Shown: positions 30,734 to 39,437, counted from the first letter of the stretch. The stretch is 64,000 nt of DNA from RI-153 sp963721725 (GCA_963721725.1 CAVRLX010000006.1:186001-250000), one strand, 5' to 3'. The notes: generated by a model not told the origin, from the sequence alone. Translations and numbers: made by a program.

Positions 30734-31906
30734 CTAACCGTACCACTCCACAAACCGACAAAACCGCTCCACCGCCGGTTCCAGCACGCTCATGTCCGAG
30801 GCATAGCAGAGGCGGATGCTACCTTCGCCGCCGTTGCCAAAGGCGTTGCCTGGCGCCACGGCAACTTTTTCGCGGTGCAGCAGATCGACGGCAAACTGGA
30901 ACGAATCGGTGACGCCTTCAATTTTGGGAAAGAGATAAAAAGCGCCCTCTGGTTTCGCCACCGTCACCCGCGCTACACTGGATAGGGCTGCGTAGCAGAA
31001 ACTCATCCGCTCATGGAAAAGTTCCCGCATGGCCGCGATCTCATCTTCGCCGCCAGCCAGCGCCGCTTCGCCCGCTTTTTGCACAAACGAGGGCGCGTGC
31101 GAAACAATAAATTCATTTAACTGTGCCGCCTTGTGGACGAGATCGGCACGGGCGATTACCCAGCCCAGCCGCCAGCCCGTCATGCGGTAGCTCTTGGAAA
31201 ACGAGTTGACCACAATCACGGCATCATCACGGCGACACAGGCGCAGAATCGACGGCGTCACCGGCTCGGGGCCATAGTAAAGCCGCTCATAGACTTCATC
31301 AGCCAGCAGCCAGATCGTGTGCCGTCGGCAAAAATCCAGCAGCGCCTGTTGTTCCGCCACGGTTGCCACCCAGCCCAGGGGATTGGATGGCGATGTGTAG
31401 AGGAGCAGACGTGTGCGCGGCGTGACGGCGGCTTCCAGGCTGGCAAAGTCGATCTCAAAGCGGGTTTCACGCTGCGGCATGGGAATCTCCACCGCTTTGC
31501 CGCCGAACATCTCCACCATAGCGCTGCCATTGGGCCAGTTGGGGCTGAGTACCAGCGCTTCGTCGCCGGGGTCGATGACACACTTGATGGCGACGTTAAG
31601 CGCCTGCACCCCCGACGCCGTGATCAGCACCTCGCCCAGCGGGTCAACGTCAACGTTGTGCAGTTCGGCCACTTTGGCGGCAATGGCGCGGCGCAGCGAC
31701 GGCAGCCCAGCGTTCTCGGTGTAAAAGGTGAAGCCGTCGCGCATGGCCTGGGCCGCCGCCTCTTTGATAAAGTCAGGCGTGGGCAGATTGGATTCACCAA
31801 ATTGCAGGCGCAGCACGCCTTCCATGCCAAAGGCAATGTTCGCCAACTCACGGATGCGTGAGGGCTGCACTCGTTCCAGGCTGGGCGCAAGCGAAATTGC
31901 GGTCAT
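30734..31906 (-). CDS. PLP-dependent aminotransferase, class I/II
   Basis: 390 residues from the ATG at 31906, the start that matches the family length and overlaps the upstream gene by 4 bases (ATGA type). Fold-type I motifs are present: S-N-P-L-G near 165, D-E-V-Y-E-R near 200, and the PLP lysine in N-S-F-S-K-S-Y-R-M-T-G-W-R-L-G near 233. Aspartate, aromatic or alanine specificity cannot be separated by eye. Confidence 0.92.
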   Translation of the reverse strand: MTAISLAPSLERVQPSRIRELANIAFGMEGVLRLQFGESNLPTPDFIKEAAAQAMRDGFTFYTENAGLPSLRRAIAAKVAELHNVDVDPLGEVLITASGVQALNVAIKCVIDPGDEALVLSPNWPNGSAMVEMFGGKAVEIPMPQRETRFEIDFASLEAAVTPRTRLLLYTSPSNPLGWVATVAEQQALLDFCRRHTIWLLADEVYERLYYGPEPVTPSILRLCRRDDAVIVVNSFSKSYRMTGWRLGWVIARADLVHKAAQLNEFIVSHAPSFVQKAGEAALAGGEDEIAAMRELFHERMSFCYAALSSVARVTVAKPEGAFYLFPKIEGVTDSFQFAVDLLHREKVAVAPGNAFGNGGEGSIRLCYASDMSVLEPAVERFCRFVEWYG

Positions 31907-32232
31907 GTGGGACCGGGGCCAGTGGCGCGGCTGCTGGCATAGGCTACCAATAGCTCTTTGGTGATGGCTTCCCACTCTAATGGTAACGGCTGTGTGGATT
32001 CGACTTTGCCCGCACGCGTATACCAATAGCGTGCATTGGACAGATCGCCCTCGACGCGGTGCAAATAGGCATGGACCCACGCCGCGCCGCCGCGGTCGGG
32101 CTGCCCTTGCAGCGCGTCGTGAGCCGCGTTCCAATCACCTTTGGCATCCCACCAGAGCGCCGCCAACGGCGCGTTCAGTTCCGCCGGCGGCTGATCCTGG
32201 CCCAGTGATTCTTGAAATGTAACAAATTCCAT
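31903..32232 (-). CDS. Conserved small protein, unknown function
   Basis: 109 residues. The Trp/His-rich pattern (A-L-W-W-D-A-K-G-D-W-N-A-A-H, then W-V-H-A-Y-L-H-R-V-E-G-D, N-A-R-Y-W-Y-T-R-A-G) is that of a family seen in many bacterial genomes without known function. Its stop overlaps the aminotransferase start by 4 bases, so the two are coupled. Confidence 0.75.
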   Translation of the reverse strand: MEFVTFQESLGQDQPPAELNAPLAALWWDAKGDWNAAHDALQGQPDRGGAAWVHAYLHRVEGDLSNARYWYTRAGKVESTQPLPLEWEAITKELLVAYASSRATGPGPT

Positions 32233-32530
32233 AATACTCTCCTTATGAACGATGAGTCATGCGTAGGACGGACTGACAGTCCATCCGCCCAACGCTTTCA
32301 TCTTTACAGTTGACACAACATTCGAGTCCTGGACGCTATTATAGCGGCAACCTGCCTTGGGACGAAAGACGAAGGGCAAGGGTAGCGTACGATTGGATTC
32401 AAACTCTTTGTCCTCCGTCTTTGGTCCGTCGTCTCTCATTCACAATTCACCCTTTCTTTGACCTTCCCCCCAATCTTGCCGATAATGGCCCCACGGGTAT
32501 TATTCGTCCTCATCAAGGAGAGTCTAGGCA
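32233..32530. other. Divergent intergenic region with short inverted repeats
   Basis: No gene seen. It contains a GGACGGACT/AGTCCATCC hairpin (32267-32288). It also has an imperfect repeat pair built from GACGAAAGACGAAGG (from about 32358) and CTTTGTCCTCCGTCTTTGGTC (from about 32405). It must hold the promoters for the leftward small gene and the rightward peptidase, but no convincing -35/-10 pair was found. Confidence 0.5.
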
Positions 32531-33907
32531 ATGGCTACATGGGAATCCTATCTGGCGTCCAACCAGGATCGCTTTCAAGAGGAGTTGTTTGAATTTTTGC
32601 GTATCCCCAGCATCTCGGCGTTGCCCGAAAATGCTGCCGATGTCCAAGCCGCGGCGGAGTGGGTGGCGGCGCGCATGGGGCAGGCGGGCATCGAAAATGT
32701 AGAAATTTTGCCCACCGAGGGCCATCCTGTGGTCTATGGCGATTGGCTACACGCACCGGGCAAACCCACGATTTTGATCTACGGTCACTTTGACGTGCAG
32801 CCTGTGGACCCGGTGAGCCTGTGGACCACGCCCCCCTTTGAGCCAACGCTGCGCGCGGGGCGTGTCTATGCGCGCGGGGCGTCCGACGACAAAGGCAACA
32901 TGTTTGTGCCCATCTTGGCCGTGGAAGCCTTGCTCAAGAGTGAAAACAGAGCGCCGGTCAATCTCAAGTTTTGCTTTGAGGGGCAAGAGGAGATCGGCAG
33001 CCCCCATCTTGCCACCTTTATGCCGCAGCATAAAGAGCGTTTCGCCGCTGATCTGGCCGTGAGCGCAGACGGCGGGCAGTGGGGCGAAAACGAGCCGTTG
33101 ATCTCCGTGGGACTGCGCGGCATCTGTGGCATTCAGATTGACGTAAAGGGGGCCAAAACCGATCTGCATTCGGGCATGGTCGGCGGCGCGATTCAAAATC
33201 CCATCCACGCCTTGGTGGAGTTGCTGGGGACCATGCACGATCTGCATGGGCGTATTACCGTGGATGGCTTCTATGAAGAAGTGCGGGAACTCAGCGATGA
33301 CGAGCGCGAGGCCATTGCGCGTGTGCCTTTTGACGAAGAACTCTTTCTCGACAATCTGGGGTTGGAACAGCCCCACGGCGAGCCGGGCTACACCACGCGC
33401 GAGCGCACATGGATTCGCCCCACGTTGGAGATCAACGGCATTTGGGGCGGCTTCCAGGGCGAAGGCATTAAAACCGTGTTGCCCAACGAAGCCCATGCCA
33501 AGATCACCTGTCGCTTGGTCCCCAATCAAAAGCCCGCCGAAATTTTGGATCTACTCCAAGCCCATGTCAAGGCCAATGCGCCCAAAGGTGTAGAGGTTAG
33601 CATCAAAATTCTGGGCACACGCGGCAAGCCTTATTTAATCTCCGCCGACCATCCCGGCAACCGAGCCGTGGGCGAGGTGCTGCAAGAGGTCTATGGCGTG
33701 GAACCCTATCAGGTGCGTAGCGGCGGCAGCATTCCGATTACCGGGCTGTTCGACGATGTGTTGGGTGTGCCCACCGTGAGCTTTGGCTTTGGCCTAAATG
33801 ACGAAAACATTCATGCCCCCGACGAATTTTACCGGCTGGAGAGCTTCCGCAAAGGCCAGAGCGCTTATTGTAAACTGCTCTATCGGTTGGGTGAGACGGC
33901 GCTGTAA
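32531..33907 (+). CDS. M20-family metallopeptidase (dipeptidase)
   Basis: 458 residues, with AAGGAGAG upstream. Zinc-site motifs of the M20/CNDP group are visible: Y-G-H-F-D-V-Q-P near 79-86, G-A-S-D-D-K-G near 115, F-E-G-Q-E-E-I-G-S near 150, and H-A-P-D-E near the C-terminus. A dimerisation domain (L-H-S-G-M-V-G-G-A) lies between. The family cleaves dipeptides or N-acyl amino acids in the cytoplasm. Confidence 0.93.
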   Translation: MATWESYLASNQDRFQEELFEFLRIPSISALPENAADVQAAAEWVAARMGQAGIENVEILPTEGHPVVYGDWLHAPGKPTILIYGHFDVQPVDPVSLWTTPPFEPTLRAGRVYARGASDDKGNMFVPILAVEALLKSENRAPVNLKFCFEGQEEIGSPHLATFMPQHKERFAADLAVSADGGQWGENEPLISVGLRGICGIQIDVKGAKTDLHSGMVGGAIQNPIHALVELLGTMHDLHGRITVDGFYEEVRELSDDEREAIARVPFDEELFLDNLGLEQPHGEPGYTTRERTWIRPTLEINGIWGGFQGEGIKTVLPNEAHAKITCRLVPNQKPAEILDLLQAHVKANAPKGVEVSIKILGTRGKPYLISADHPGNRAVGEVLQEVYGVEPYQVRSGGSIPITGLFDDVLGVPTVSFGFGLNDENIHAPDEFYRLESFRKGQSAYCKLLYRLGETAL

Positions 33908-33922
33908 AAAAGATACGACAGA

Positions 33923-34078
33923 AAGTGCCGGGGACTTTGGCCGCATCGTTTATTCTTTGCAATCGCACAAGTCCCCGGCACTTTACTGGCCGGATGAGGC
34001 CGCGCTCACTCGCGAGAAAAGAAAGTGAGGCCGAAAGGGCCGGGGACTTTGGCCGCATCGTTTATTCTTTGCAATCGC
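33923..34078. repeat. Repeat family R2: duplicated 40-bp unit with AGTGCCGGGGACTT hairpin
   Basis: A 40-base unit starting GCCGGGGACTTTGGCCGCAT occurs identically at 33927-33966 and 34039-34078. In the first copy AAAGTGCCGGGGACTT is matched by AAGTCCCCGGCACTTT (ending 33983), forming a hairpin. A related hairpin lies at 54961-55009. With the kinase fragment and an R1 half-copy, these fill the otherwise gene-free stretch 33908-34478. Confidence 0.8.
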
Positions 34079-34094
34079 CCTCATCTTTTCTGCC

Positions 34095-34330
34095 CTACCT
34101 CCATTCTTCCTCCAAGATCCTCACCGGCAAGGCATACACTTTTCCACTAGGCGTCACCGGCACTGCCTGGGCACAGGGTAGCCAACTCTGAAAACGCGAG
34201 CCTTTGCCCACTTGGCTATCTACATCAATCCAGCCCTGGTGCAGATTAACAATCTCTTTAACAATGCCCAATCCCAACCCTGTGCCAGAGATATTGGACT
34301 GGGCGGTCTGGCGTCCACAAAAGAAACGTT
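34095..34330 (-). pseudogene. Histidine kinase C-terminal remnant (ATP-binding G2 region)
   Basis: About 78 codons on the minus strand contain S-G-T-G-L-G-L-G-I-V-K-E-I-V-N-L-H-Q-G, the G2 box of HATPase_c, then S-Q-V-G-K-G-S-R-F and a stop at 34095. Upstream, homology stops abruptly at R-F-F, where the R1 repeat begins (about 34326). The N-terminal sensor, phospho-acceptor His and N box are missing, so it cannot be functional. It may be the end of the kinase gene whose other fragment is at 38300-38563. Confidence 0.75.
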
Positions 34331-34371
34331 TCACACCCAATCTACTCCTGGCGAGTGCGTCGCACCTGTAT
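34326..34371. repeat. Dispersed hairpin repeat R1, half copy
   Basis: CGTTTCACACCCAATCTACTC, then TGGCGAGTGCGTCGCACC (about 34349-34366), is the loop and right arm of R1. The left arm is absent and replaced by kinase-gene sequence. It marks the junction that truncates the histidine kinase remnant. Confidence 0.75.
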
Positions 34372-34420
34372 CGTTACGAAAAAGCCGAAAAGATTGCTTT
34401 CCGCTTCTTCTACTCTAGGC

Positions 34421-34426
34421 TATAAT
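34421..34426 (+). promoter_or_regulatory. Putative -10 element
   Basis: TATAAT at 34421-34426, about 53 bases before the ATG at 34479. The expected -35 position reads TTTCCG, which is weak. Other genes in this window have the same GGCTATAAT context (for example 48381), which supports it. Confidence 0.4.
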
Positions 34427-34478
34427 CAAAGAAGATACTCTCCGTGTGTCCCTTCCCCAACCAGAAGGAGAAAAATTG

Positions 34479-35934
34479 ATGCTTCGTCGTTTGTGCCTTT
34501 TTGTTTTGCTCTGCTGGCTCATGCTCATCGCGCCCCCGGCGGTTGCCCAAACCGGTGATGCACCGCCAGAAATTGGTTGGCGGGCAACCTATTGGAACAA
34601 TCCCAGCGCGGCAGGCTTTGCCGCAGTGCGTCAGACAGAGAACGAAGCGTTGGATCGACGCTGGAATGGGGAGCCGCCACTGCCCGACCTCAATGCCACC
34701 TATTGGTCGGCACGCTGGGAACGCACCCTGCGCGTTGCCCCCGCCACCTATCGTTTCACCGCTACGGTGGATGATGGCGTGCGTGTGTGGGTGGATGGCA
34801 AACTGGTGATTGATGCGTGGCACACGCAGTGGGAAAAGGGAGAAGCCACCTTTGTAGGCGACATCCTGCTGGATAACACGCCCCATCTTTTACAGGTGGA
34901 CTATTTCAACACCACTGGCCCTGGGGCCATTCGCCTGACCTGGGAGCCGTATACTGGCCCTCCCCTAACGATCAATGGGTGGCTGACCGAATATTTCGAC
35001 AACCCAACCCTCAGCGGAACACCGGTTGCCTATGCCGATCTAGAGCGAATTACGCTTAACGTGCAAGCGGGATCTCCTGTCACAGGTACGGTTCCCGTAG
35101 ACAACTTCTCCGTGCGCTGGAGCCGTACATTGTCGTTTGAACCTGGGAATGTACAACTTGTGATGCGCGTGGACGACGGCGGGAGGGTTTCCGTGGACGA
35201 TACCGTTGTGATTGACGCCTGGTTTGATCAAGGACCCACCACCTATACCACCACAGTTTCCCATGCGGGCGGTCCCTTCCCAGTGGTCATGGAATATTAC
35301 GAGCGTATTGGCTTTGCCCTGGCCCAGTTGAGCATCCAATACGCGCCTGCCCTCCCCCCAACCGCCACCCGCGTACCAACCGTCACCCGCGTACCAACCG
35401 TGACCCCCACCGCTACGCTGCGGCCCACACGCAGGCCCGTGCCCACGGTGACGCCTACGCGCACTCCTGTTACTGCCACGCAAGCAAGCGCAACGGTAAG
35501 TGTGCCAGATGCTATCGTGGTGGATGAACGCGACGCCAACTTTGTGCGTGGTGAGGTCAATGGACCGTGGCAAGAGAGACGGGGCGGTTATTTAGAGAGC
35601 TACTTGACCGCGCCCAACCACGAAACCAGTGCCAACAATTACGTGTGGGGACGCTGGTTTCCGGCGTTGCAGCCTGGGCGCTACGAGGTCTTTGTCTACC
35701 TGCCGCGTGTGAACAATGCCACAGCACAGGCTCGCTATTGGGTGGTCTACTCCGGCCAATACACGCTACGCATCGTCAATCAGGCGGTTAAAAGCGCGGG
35801 GTGGGTTTCGCTGGGAACCTATGACTTTACCGGCACAGGCGGCGAGTATCTCTCGCTAGCCGACGTCACCGGCGAGAGCAGCAACAGCACGCCGCGTCAT
35901 CTGGAATGCCACGCGCTGGGTCCCCGTGCCATAG
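34479..35934 (+). CDS. Secreted PA14-domain protein with golvesin-type C-terminal domain, frameshifted near the end
   Basis: The start has AGAAGGAG upstream. It has a Sec signal peptide (about 1-24, A-V-A-Q). Two PA14-like carbohydrate-binding domains follow (Y-W-N-N start near 35, D-D-G-V-R-V-W-V-D-G near 103; second near 165-270 with D-D-G-G-R-V-S-V-D). A Thr/Pro/Arg linker (about 290-340) leads to a golvesin/xanthan-lyase CBM-type domain. In the printed frame the end degenerates after E-S-S-N-S-T and runs to 35987. Skipping one C at 35891-35893 gives R-V-I-W-N-A-T-R-W-V-P-V-P and a stop at 35932-35934, the family's normal ending. Confidence 0.82.
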
Positions 35935-36050
35935 TGCAGACGGCGCGGGGAATAGGAGACAAGGTGACAAGGTGTTGCTTTACTTGATCTCCCAATCGCC
36001 CAATCTCTCTCTTCTACTCACAACCCTATTCACACAAAGGATAACCCTGA

Positions 36051-36821
36051 ATGTCTGTATTGGATCTCTTTCGTCTGGACGGGCGTGTGGCGCTGGTGAC
36101 CGGAGGCAACCGCGGCCTGGGCAAACAGATGGCACTGGCCCTGACCGAAGCAGGAGCCAGTGTCGCCATCACCAGCCGCGATGCTGCCCGTGCCCAAGAA
36201 GCCGCCGCCGAGATCGCCGCCAGCAGCGGCCAGCGTGCTATCGGCTATGGCTGCGATGTTACCGATCCCGCCGAAGTGGAGGCCACTGTGGCCCAAGCCG
36301 TAGCCGAGCTGGGTGGGCTACACATTCTGATCAATAACGCTGGCATCAACATCCGCGGCCCCATTGATGGCCTCTCGCTGGAAGAATTTCGTCTGGTCCA
36401 AGAGACCAACGTCACTGGCATCTGGCTGGTCTGCCGCGCTGCCGCGCCCCATCTGAAAGCGCAACGCTACGGGCGCGTTGTTAACATTGGCTCCACGCTA
36501 TCGGTGATTGCCATGCCTGAGCGTACCCCCTATGCCACCAGCAAAGGCGCAGTTTTGCAGATGACGCGGGCATTGGCGCTGGAGTGGGCACCCTATGCCA
36601 TTACAGTGAATGCCATGTTGCCCGGTCCGTTTGCCACGGAAATGAACCAGTCGCTGGTTGAAGATGAAGTTGCCTACCGTTCGTTTATCGCGCGCATCCC
36701 CCTGGGGCGGTGGGGAAATTTAGACGAAATCGGCGGGCTGGCCGTTTTCCTCGCCAGCGATGCCTCCAGTTTCGTCACCGGCGCGGGGATTACCATTGAC
36801 GGTGGCTGGACGACGCAATAA
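36051..36821 (+). CDS. Short-chain dehydrogenase/reductase (SDR)
   Basis: 256 residues, classical SDR. It has cofactor motif T-G-G-N-R-G-L-G (17-24), N-N-A-G near 92, and catalytic Ser/Tyr/Lys in I-G-S-T-L-S, then Y-A-T-S-K-G. The C-terminal T-I-D-G-G-W is the usual end. AAGGATAACC precedes the start. Relatives include gluconate 5-dehydrogenase and 3-oxoacyl-ACP reductase; the substrate is open. Confidence 0.93.
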   Translation: MSVLDLFRLDGRVALVTGGNRGLGKQMALALTEAGASVAITSRDAARAQEAAAEIAASSGQRAIGYGCDVTDPAEVEATVAQAVAELGGLHILINNAGINIRGPIDGLSLEEFRLVQETNVTGIWLVCRAAAPHLKAQRYGRVVNIGSTLSVIAMPERTPYATSKGAVLQMTRALALEWAPYAITVNAMLPGPFATEMNQSLVEDEVAYRSFIARIPLGRWGNLDEIGGLAVFLASDASSFVTGAGITIDGGWTTQ

Positions 36822-36860
36822 AGAGTAATGAGTAGGGCCAACGCCCTACTCATTACTCTT
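36821..36860. terminator. Perfect 18-bp hairpin after the SDR gene
   Basis: AAGAGTAATGAGTAGGGC (36821-36838) and its exact complement (36843-36860) surround a 4-base loop. The right arm ends in CTCTT with TTACC following, and the left arm begins right at the stop codon. It is probably an intrinsic terminator, usable from either strand. Confidence 0.75.
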
Positions 36861-36872
36861 TACCTTAACAAT

Positions 36873-36951
36873 ATAGGTACGACGCACTCGCCCGAGGGAG
36901 ATTAGTTATGAAAAGCCTACGTGGCGAGTGCGTCGCGCCTCAGACCTGTAG
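36873..36951. repeat. Dispersed hairpin repeat R1, copy D
   Basis: TAGGTACGACGCACTCGCC (36875-36893) and TGGCGAGTGCGTCGCGCC (36922-36939) form the stem, with outer TATAGGT and ACCTGTA. The loop has GATTAGTTATGAAAAGCCTA, the same type and orientation as copy B. It lies between the SDR and SRPBCC genes, beside the terminator. Confidence 0.85.
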
Positions 36952-36970
36952 AGCAATTACACCCTTCGAC

Positions 36971-38038
36971 CTACGCCTTTTCTGACTTTGCGCTTTTCTC
37001 CACATAGCGCTTAAAGTTGCGCAGATCCTCTGTGAGCCGCGCTTCGGGATCATCAAAAAGCGCAGCCACTACTTCGCCCGCCAACCCAGCCGGCGGCACA
37101 TATTGCATCATGACTGTGACTTCGGTTTCGCCGTCGGGCAGGCTGTTAAAGGTAACCTGACCGCTGGTCTTGAGATCGCCCTGGATGCTGCTCCAGCCGA
37201 TGCGTTTGTTCTCCTCAAAGCGGGTGGTCTTGGCATCCCATTCCAATTTTGTGCCAAACGGTCCTTCCATCACCCAATGGCTGAAATCATCGCCAGTTTT
37301 GCGGATGGACTTAATGTTCTGCATAAATTGGGGGAAATTCTCAAAATTCGACCACAGCTTAAAGACGTCAGCTACTTTGGCCTTGACAATAATATTTTTC
37401 GTAACCTGTTTGGGCGAGGCGGCCAAATTGACCAAATGTCCATTGGACCCGTTGCGAATACGCGATTCAGCATCACTGTGTGTCGTGTTGGTGCTGCCCT
37501 GTAAAAGCTTCAACGGCGATTCGCCACTCAGCCCCCAATAAAAGAGCGCCATGCCAATCCCCGCCACCGAAAGCGTGCCCAGCGAACGACGCAACCCCTG
37601 AAAGACCAAATAACCGCCGCCTAACATAGCCAGCCAGCGTTTCACATCAGTGGTCTCCAGACCTTGGGACGCTGCCGCTTGTTGAAACTGGTGGCGCATC
37701 TGCGCCAACGTACCATCATCATTCCACGAACGCTGCACCTGATCGATGCCATTCTCAATGCCGTGGCGTGCTTTATTCATACCATTTTGCAGGATCTGCC
37801 CTGCGCTTTTTTGTTGCTTCATATGCTCTGCTACCTCTTGTCGTTGAAATTCGTATTCGTCAATATCGTCGCGTTCACCCTCGGCTTGGCCTGCCGTGCG
37901 GCCCGGCTCCCACAGGATAGGCTCGTCGGCCTGGGCGTTGACCTCACCCTCAGCCTGACCGGGGGTGCGTCCTGGTTCGGGTAGCTCACCGTTGGTACTG
38001 GCTTCATTCGTTTTCGATTTCGTCCGTGATTGCGCCAT
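36971..38038 (-). CDS. SRPBCC-domain (polyketide cyclase/START-like) protein with membrane segment
   Basis: 355 residues. The N-terminal part is polar and holds two copies of E-P-G-R-T-x-G-Q-A-E-G-E (about 21-32 and 44-55). A helical region follows, then a hydrophobic pair (about 138-172: L-A-M-L-G-G-G-Y-L-V-F). The C-terminal half is an SRPBCC barrel (K-N-I-I-V-K-A-K-V-A-D-V-F-K-L-W-S-N-F-E-N-F-P-Q-F-M). Such proteins bind hydrophobic ligands; this subgroup is often near stress genes. Function unknown. Confidence 0.8.
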   Translation of the reverse strand: MAQSRTKSKTNEASTNGELPEPGRTPGQAEGEVNAQADEPILWEPGRTAGQAEGERDDIDEYEFQRQEVAEHMKQQKSAGQILQNGMNKARHGIENGIDQVQRSWNDDGTLAQMRHQFQQAAASQGLETTDVKRWLAMLGGGYLVFQGLRRSLGTLSVAGIGMALFYWGLSGESPLKLLQGSTNTTHSDAESRIRNGSNGHLVNLAASPKQVTKNIIVKAKVADVFKLWSNFENFPQFMQNIKSIRKTGDDFSHWVMEGPFGTKLEWDAKTTRFEENKRIGWSSIQGDLKTSGQVTFNSLPDGETEVTVMMQYVPPAGLAGEVVAALFDDPEARLTEDLRNFKRYVEKSAKSEKA

Positions 38039-38166
38039 TTTTTGTCCTTCCCTAGGTTAAAAAACCTGCCTCTGCTATACAACCTCCCAAGCGTTAATCT
38101 TCATAGTATCAAGAGCGGGATCAACAGAGTGGCATCAGGTTTGAGGGTAAATCTTCGGCGGCGTAA

Positions 38167-38212
38167 CCACCCGGTATTCGGATAGGGGGGAGGGAATTAG
38201 AATACCGGGTGG
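38167..38212. repeat. Inverted repeat in the gap before the SRPBCC gene
   Basis: CCACCCGGTATTC (38167-38179) and GAATACCGGGTGG (38200-38212) form a perfect 13-bp stem. It lies upstream of the leftward SRPBCC gene and downstream of the kinase remnant. Nothing else was seen in the 261-bp gap 38039-38299. Confidence 0.7.
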
Positions 38213-38299
38213 CTACTAGTGCCGTCTTCCGTATTTACCTTACCATGCAAGGGCGGGAATGACTATCCATCGGGGTATAGGCTGTGGGTACATAAAAGG

Positions 38300-38563
38300 T
38301 TACAGGCACGGATAAGAGGCACAAGATAGGAGGCACAAACTGACTGGCAGAACATAAAAGAAGATGATAGGCCGCCACTGGTCGCGCAGCAATTTCCCCA
38401 GATCGTTATCGGCAATAGTCAACGAAATGTTCCTCTGGGCTACGGAAAGCGTGCGCAGATCTTCCACTAACCGGTTGAGCAGCAATACCTGTGCGTGGAT
38501 AGTCTCCAAATTCTCGGCTAAGCGGGCAAAGACGCTATCTTGCATGGCCTCAATATGGCCTGG
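38300..38563 (-). pseudogene. Histidine kinase remnant (HisKA dimerisation region)
   Basis: The minus strand reads H-I-E-A-M-Q-D-S-V-F, then E-T-I-H-A-Q-V-L-L-L-N-R-L-V-E-D-L-R-T-L-S-V-A. This is the second half of the HisKA helical hairpin of EnvZ-type kinases. An in-frame stop lies upstream, and the phospho-His segment and sensor are gone. Downstream, homology fades after L-G-K-L-L-R-D-Q-W and the frame ends at 38300. It is decayed; it could be the front part of the kinase whose G2 box remains at 34095-34330. Confidence 0.65.
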
Positions 38564-38575
38564 GGGGCTGGGCGG

Positions 38576-38986
38576 CTAGGCTTGGGCAGTTTCGGCCAGA
38601 CTATCCAGCACTCGGTGCAGGCGTGCGGCGGCTTCGCTGGCAATGCCCTCAATTGCGGGATTCTCCACCATGCCCAACATCTGCACGGGATCGATAATGC
38701 TCACCGTGCTGCTGCCATCGCCGTTGTCATAGACGATGACATTGCAGGGCAGCAAGAGTCCCAGTTCTAATTCCGCCTGAAGCGATTGGTGGGCCAAGTG
38801 TGGATTACACGCGCCCAAAATCATATAGGGCTTGAAGTCCACATCCAATTTTTTCTTAAAGGTGGCCCGGACGTCGATCTCGGTGAGAACGCCGAAGCCT
38901 TCTGCCTTCAGCGCTTCTGTTACCAACGGAATGGCCTTTTCATAGTCAACTGCAATTGTGGTGCGAAAACCATATTGGGCACTCAT
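38576..38986 (-). CDS. DUF302-domain protein
   Basis: 136 residues. The DUF302 pattern is clear: A-L-K-A-E-G-F-G-V-L-T-E-I-D-V, L-G-A-C-N-P, L-L-P-C-N-V-I-V-Y, then V-S-I-I-D-P. Members are small cytoplasmic proteins of unknown function, often in redox or metal contexts. Start supported by AGGAGAG upstream. It lies just upstream, in its own reading direction, of the kinase remnant. Confidence 0.9.
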   Translation of the reverse strand: MSAQYGFRTTIAVDYEKAIPLVTEALKAEGFGVLTEIDVRATFKKKLDVDFKPYMILGACNPHLAHQSLQAELELGLLLPCNVIVYDNGDGSSTVSIIDPVQMLGMVENPAIEGIASEAAARLHRVLDSLAETAQA

Positions 38987-39050
38987 TATTTTCTCTCCTT
39001 ATTCTTGTAATTAACGATTCAGTGTAACAACTATTTGTTCGATGTACGCC

Positions 39051-39437
39051 CTATCGAGCACCCCCCATCATACCATGGCCCTTCATCCCACCCTTCATCA
39101 TGGCGCGCAGCCCATTTTTCATGTGCCCCCAGAAGCCTTCTTCATGCCCCTGTCCCATCATACCCATGAAGCCGTCACCATGACAAATGTCACTTTTATT
39201 CATGCGCGCCATCATCTGCGCTGTGAACTCTGGCCCGTGTGTTTCCATCATATGCGCGATCATGGTGGCCCAGGCTTCTGGCCCCATCTGTTCCTGCATT
39301 TGCTTGAGCATAGATAGGGACGCCTCGTCACTGGCGACAGGCGTGTCGTCTTGGGCCAGGGCCACGCTGGTGAAGGCCACCAACGCAATCACAAAGAGCG
39401 TGATTAACCTGAGCATTTTCTTGAGTTTCGTATTCAT
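39051..39437 (-). CDS. Exported Met/His-rich small protein
   Basis: 128 residues from the ATG at 39437, where GGAGGAACCA precedes; a longer frame lacks a site. A Sec signal peptide covers about 1-28 (K-K-M-L-R-L-I-T-L-F-V-I-A-L, cleavage after A-L-A). The mature part has about 18 Met and several His in its last 80 residues (H-M-M-E-T-H, G-M-M-G-Q-G-H, M-K-G-H-G-M-M). Such Met/His clusters bind Cu(I)/Ag(I) in periplasmic proteins, so a metal-handling role is a reasonable inference. No family is recognised. Confidence 0.7.
   Translation of the reverse strand: MNTKLKKMLRLITLFVIALVAFTSVALAQDDTPVASDEASLSMLKQMQEQMGPEAWATMIAHMMETHGPEFTAQMMARMNKSDICHGDGFMGMMGQGHEEGFWGHMKNGLRAMMKGGMKGHGMMGGAR

Noticed and set aside
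32305..32345. TTGACA...TATTAT promoter before the peptidase gene
   Set aside because: The spacer is 21 bases, too long for a sigma-70 promoter.
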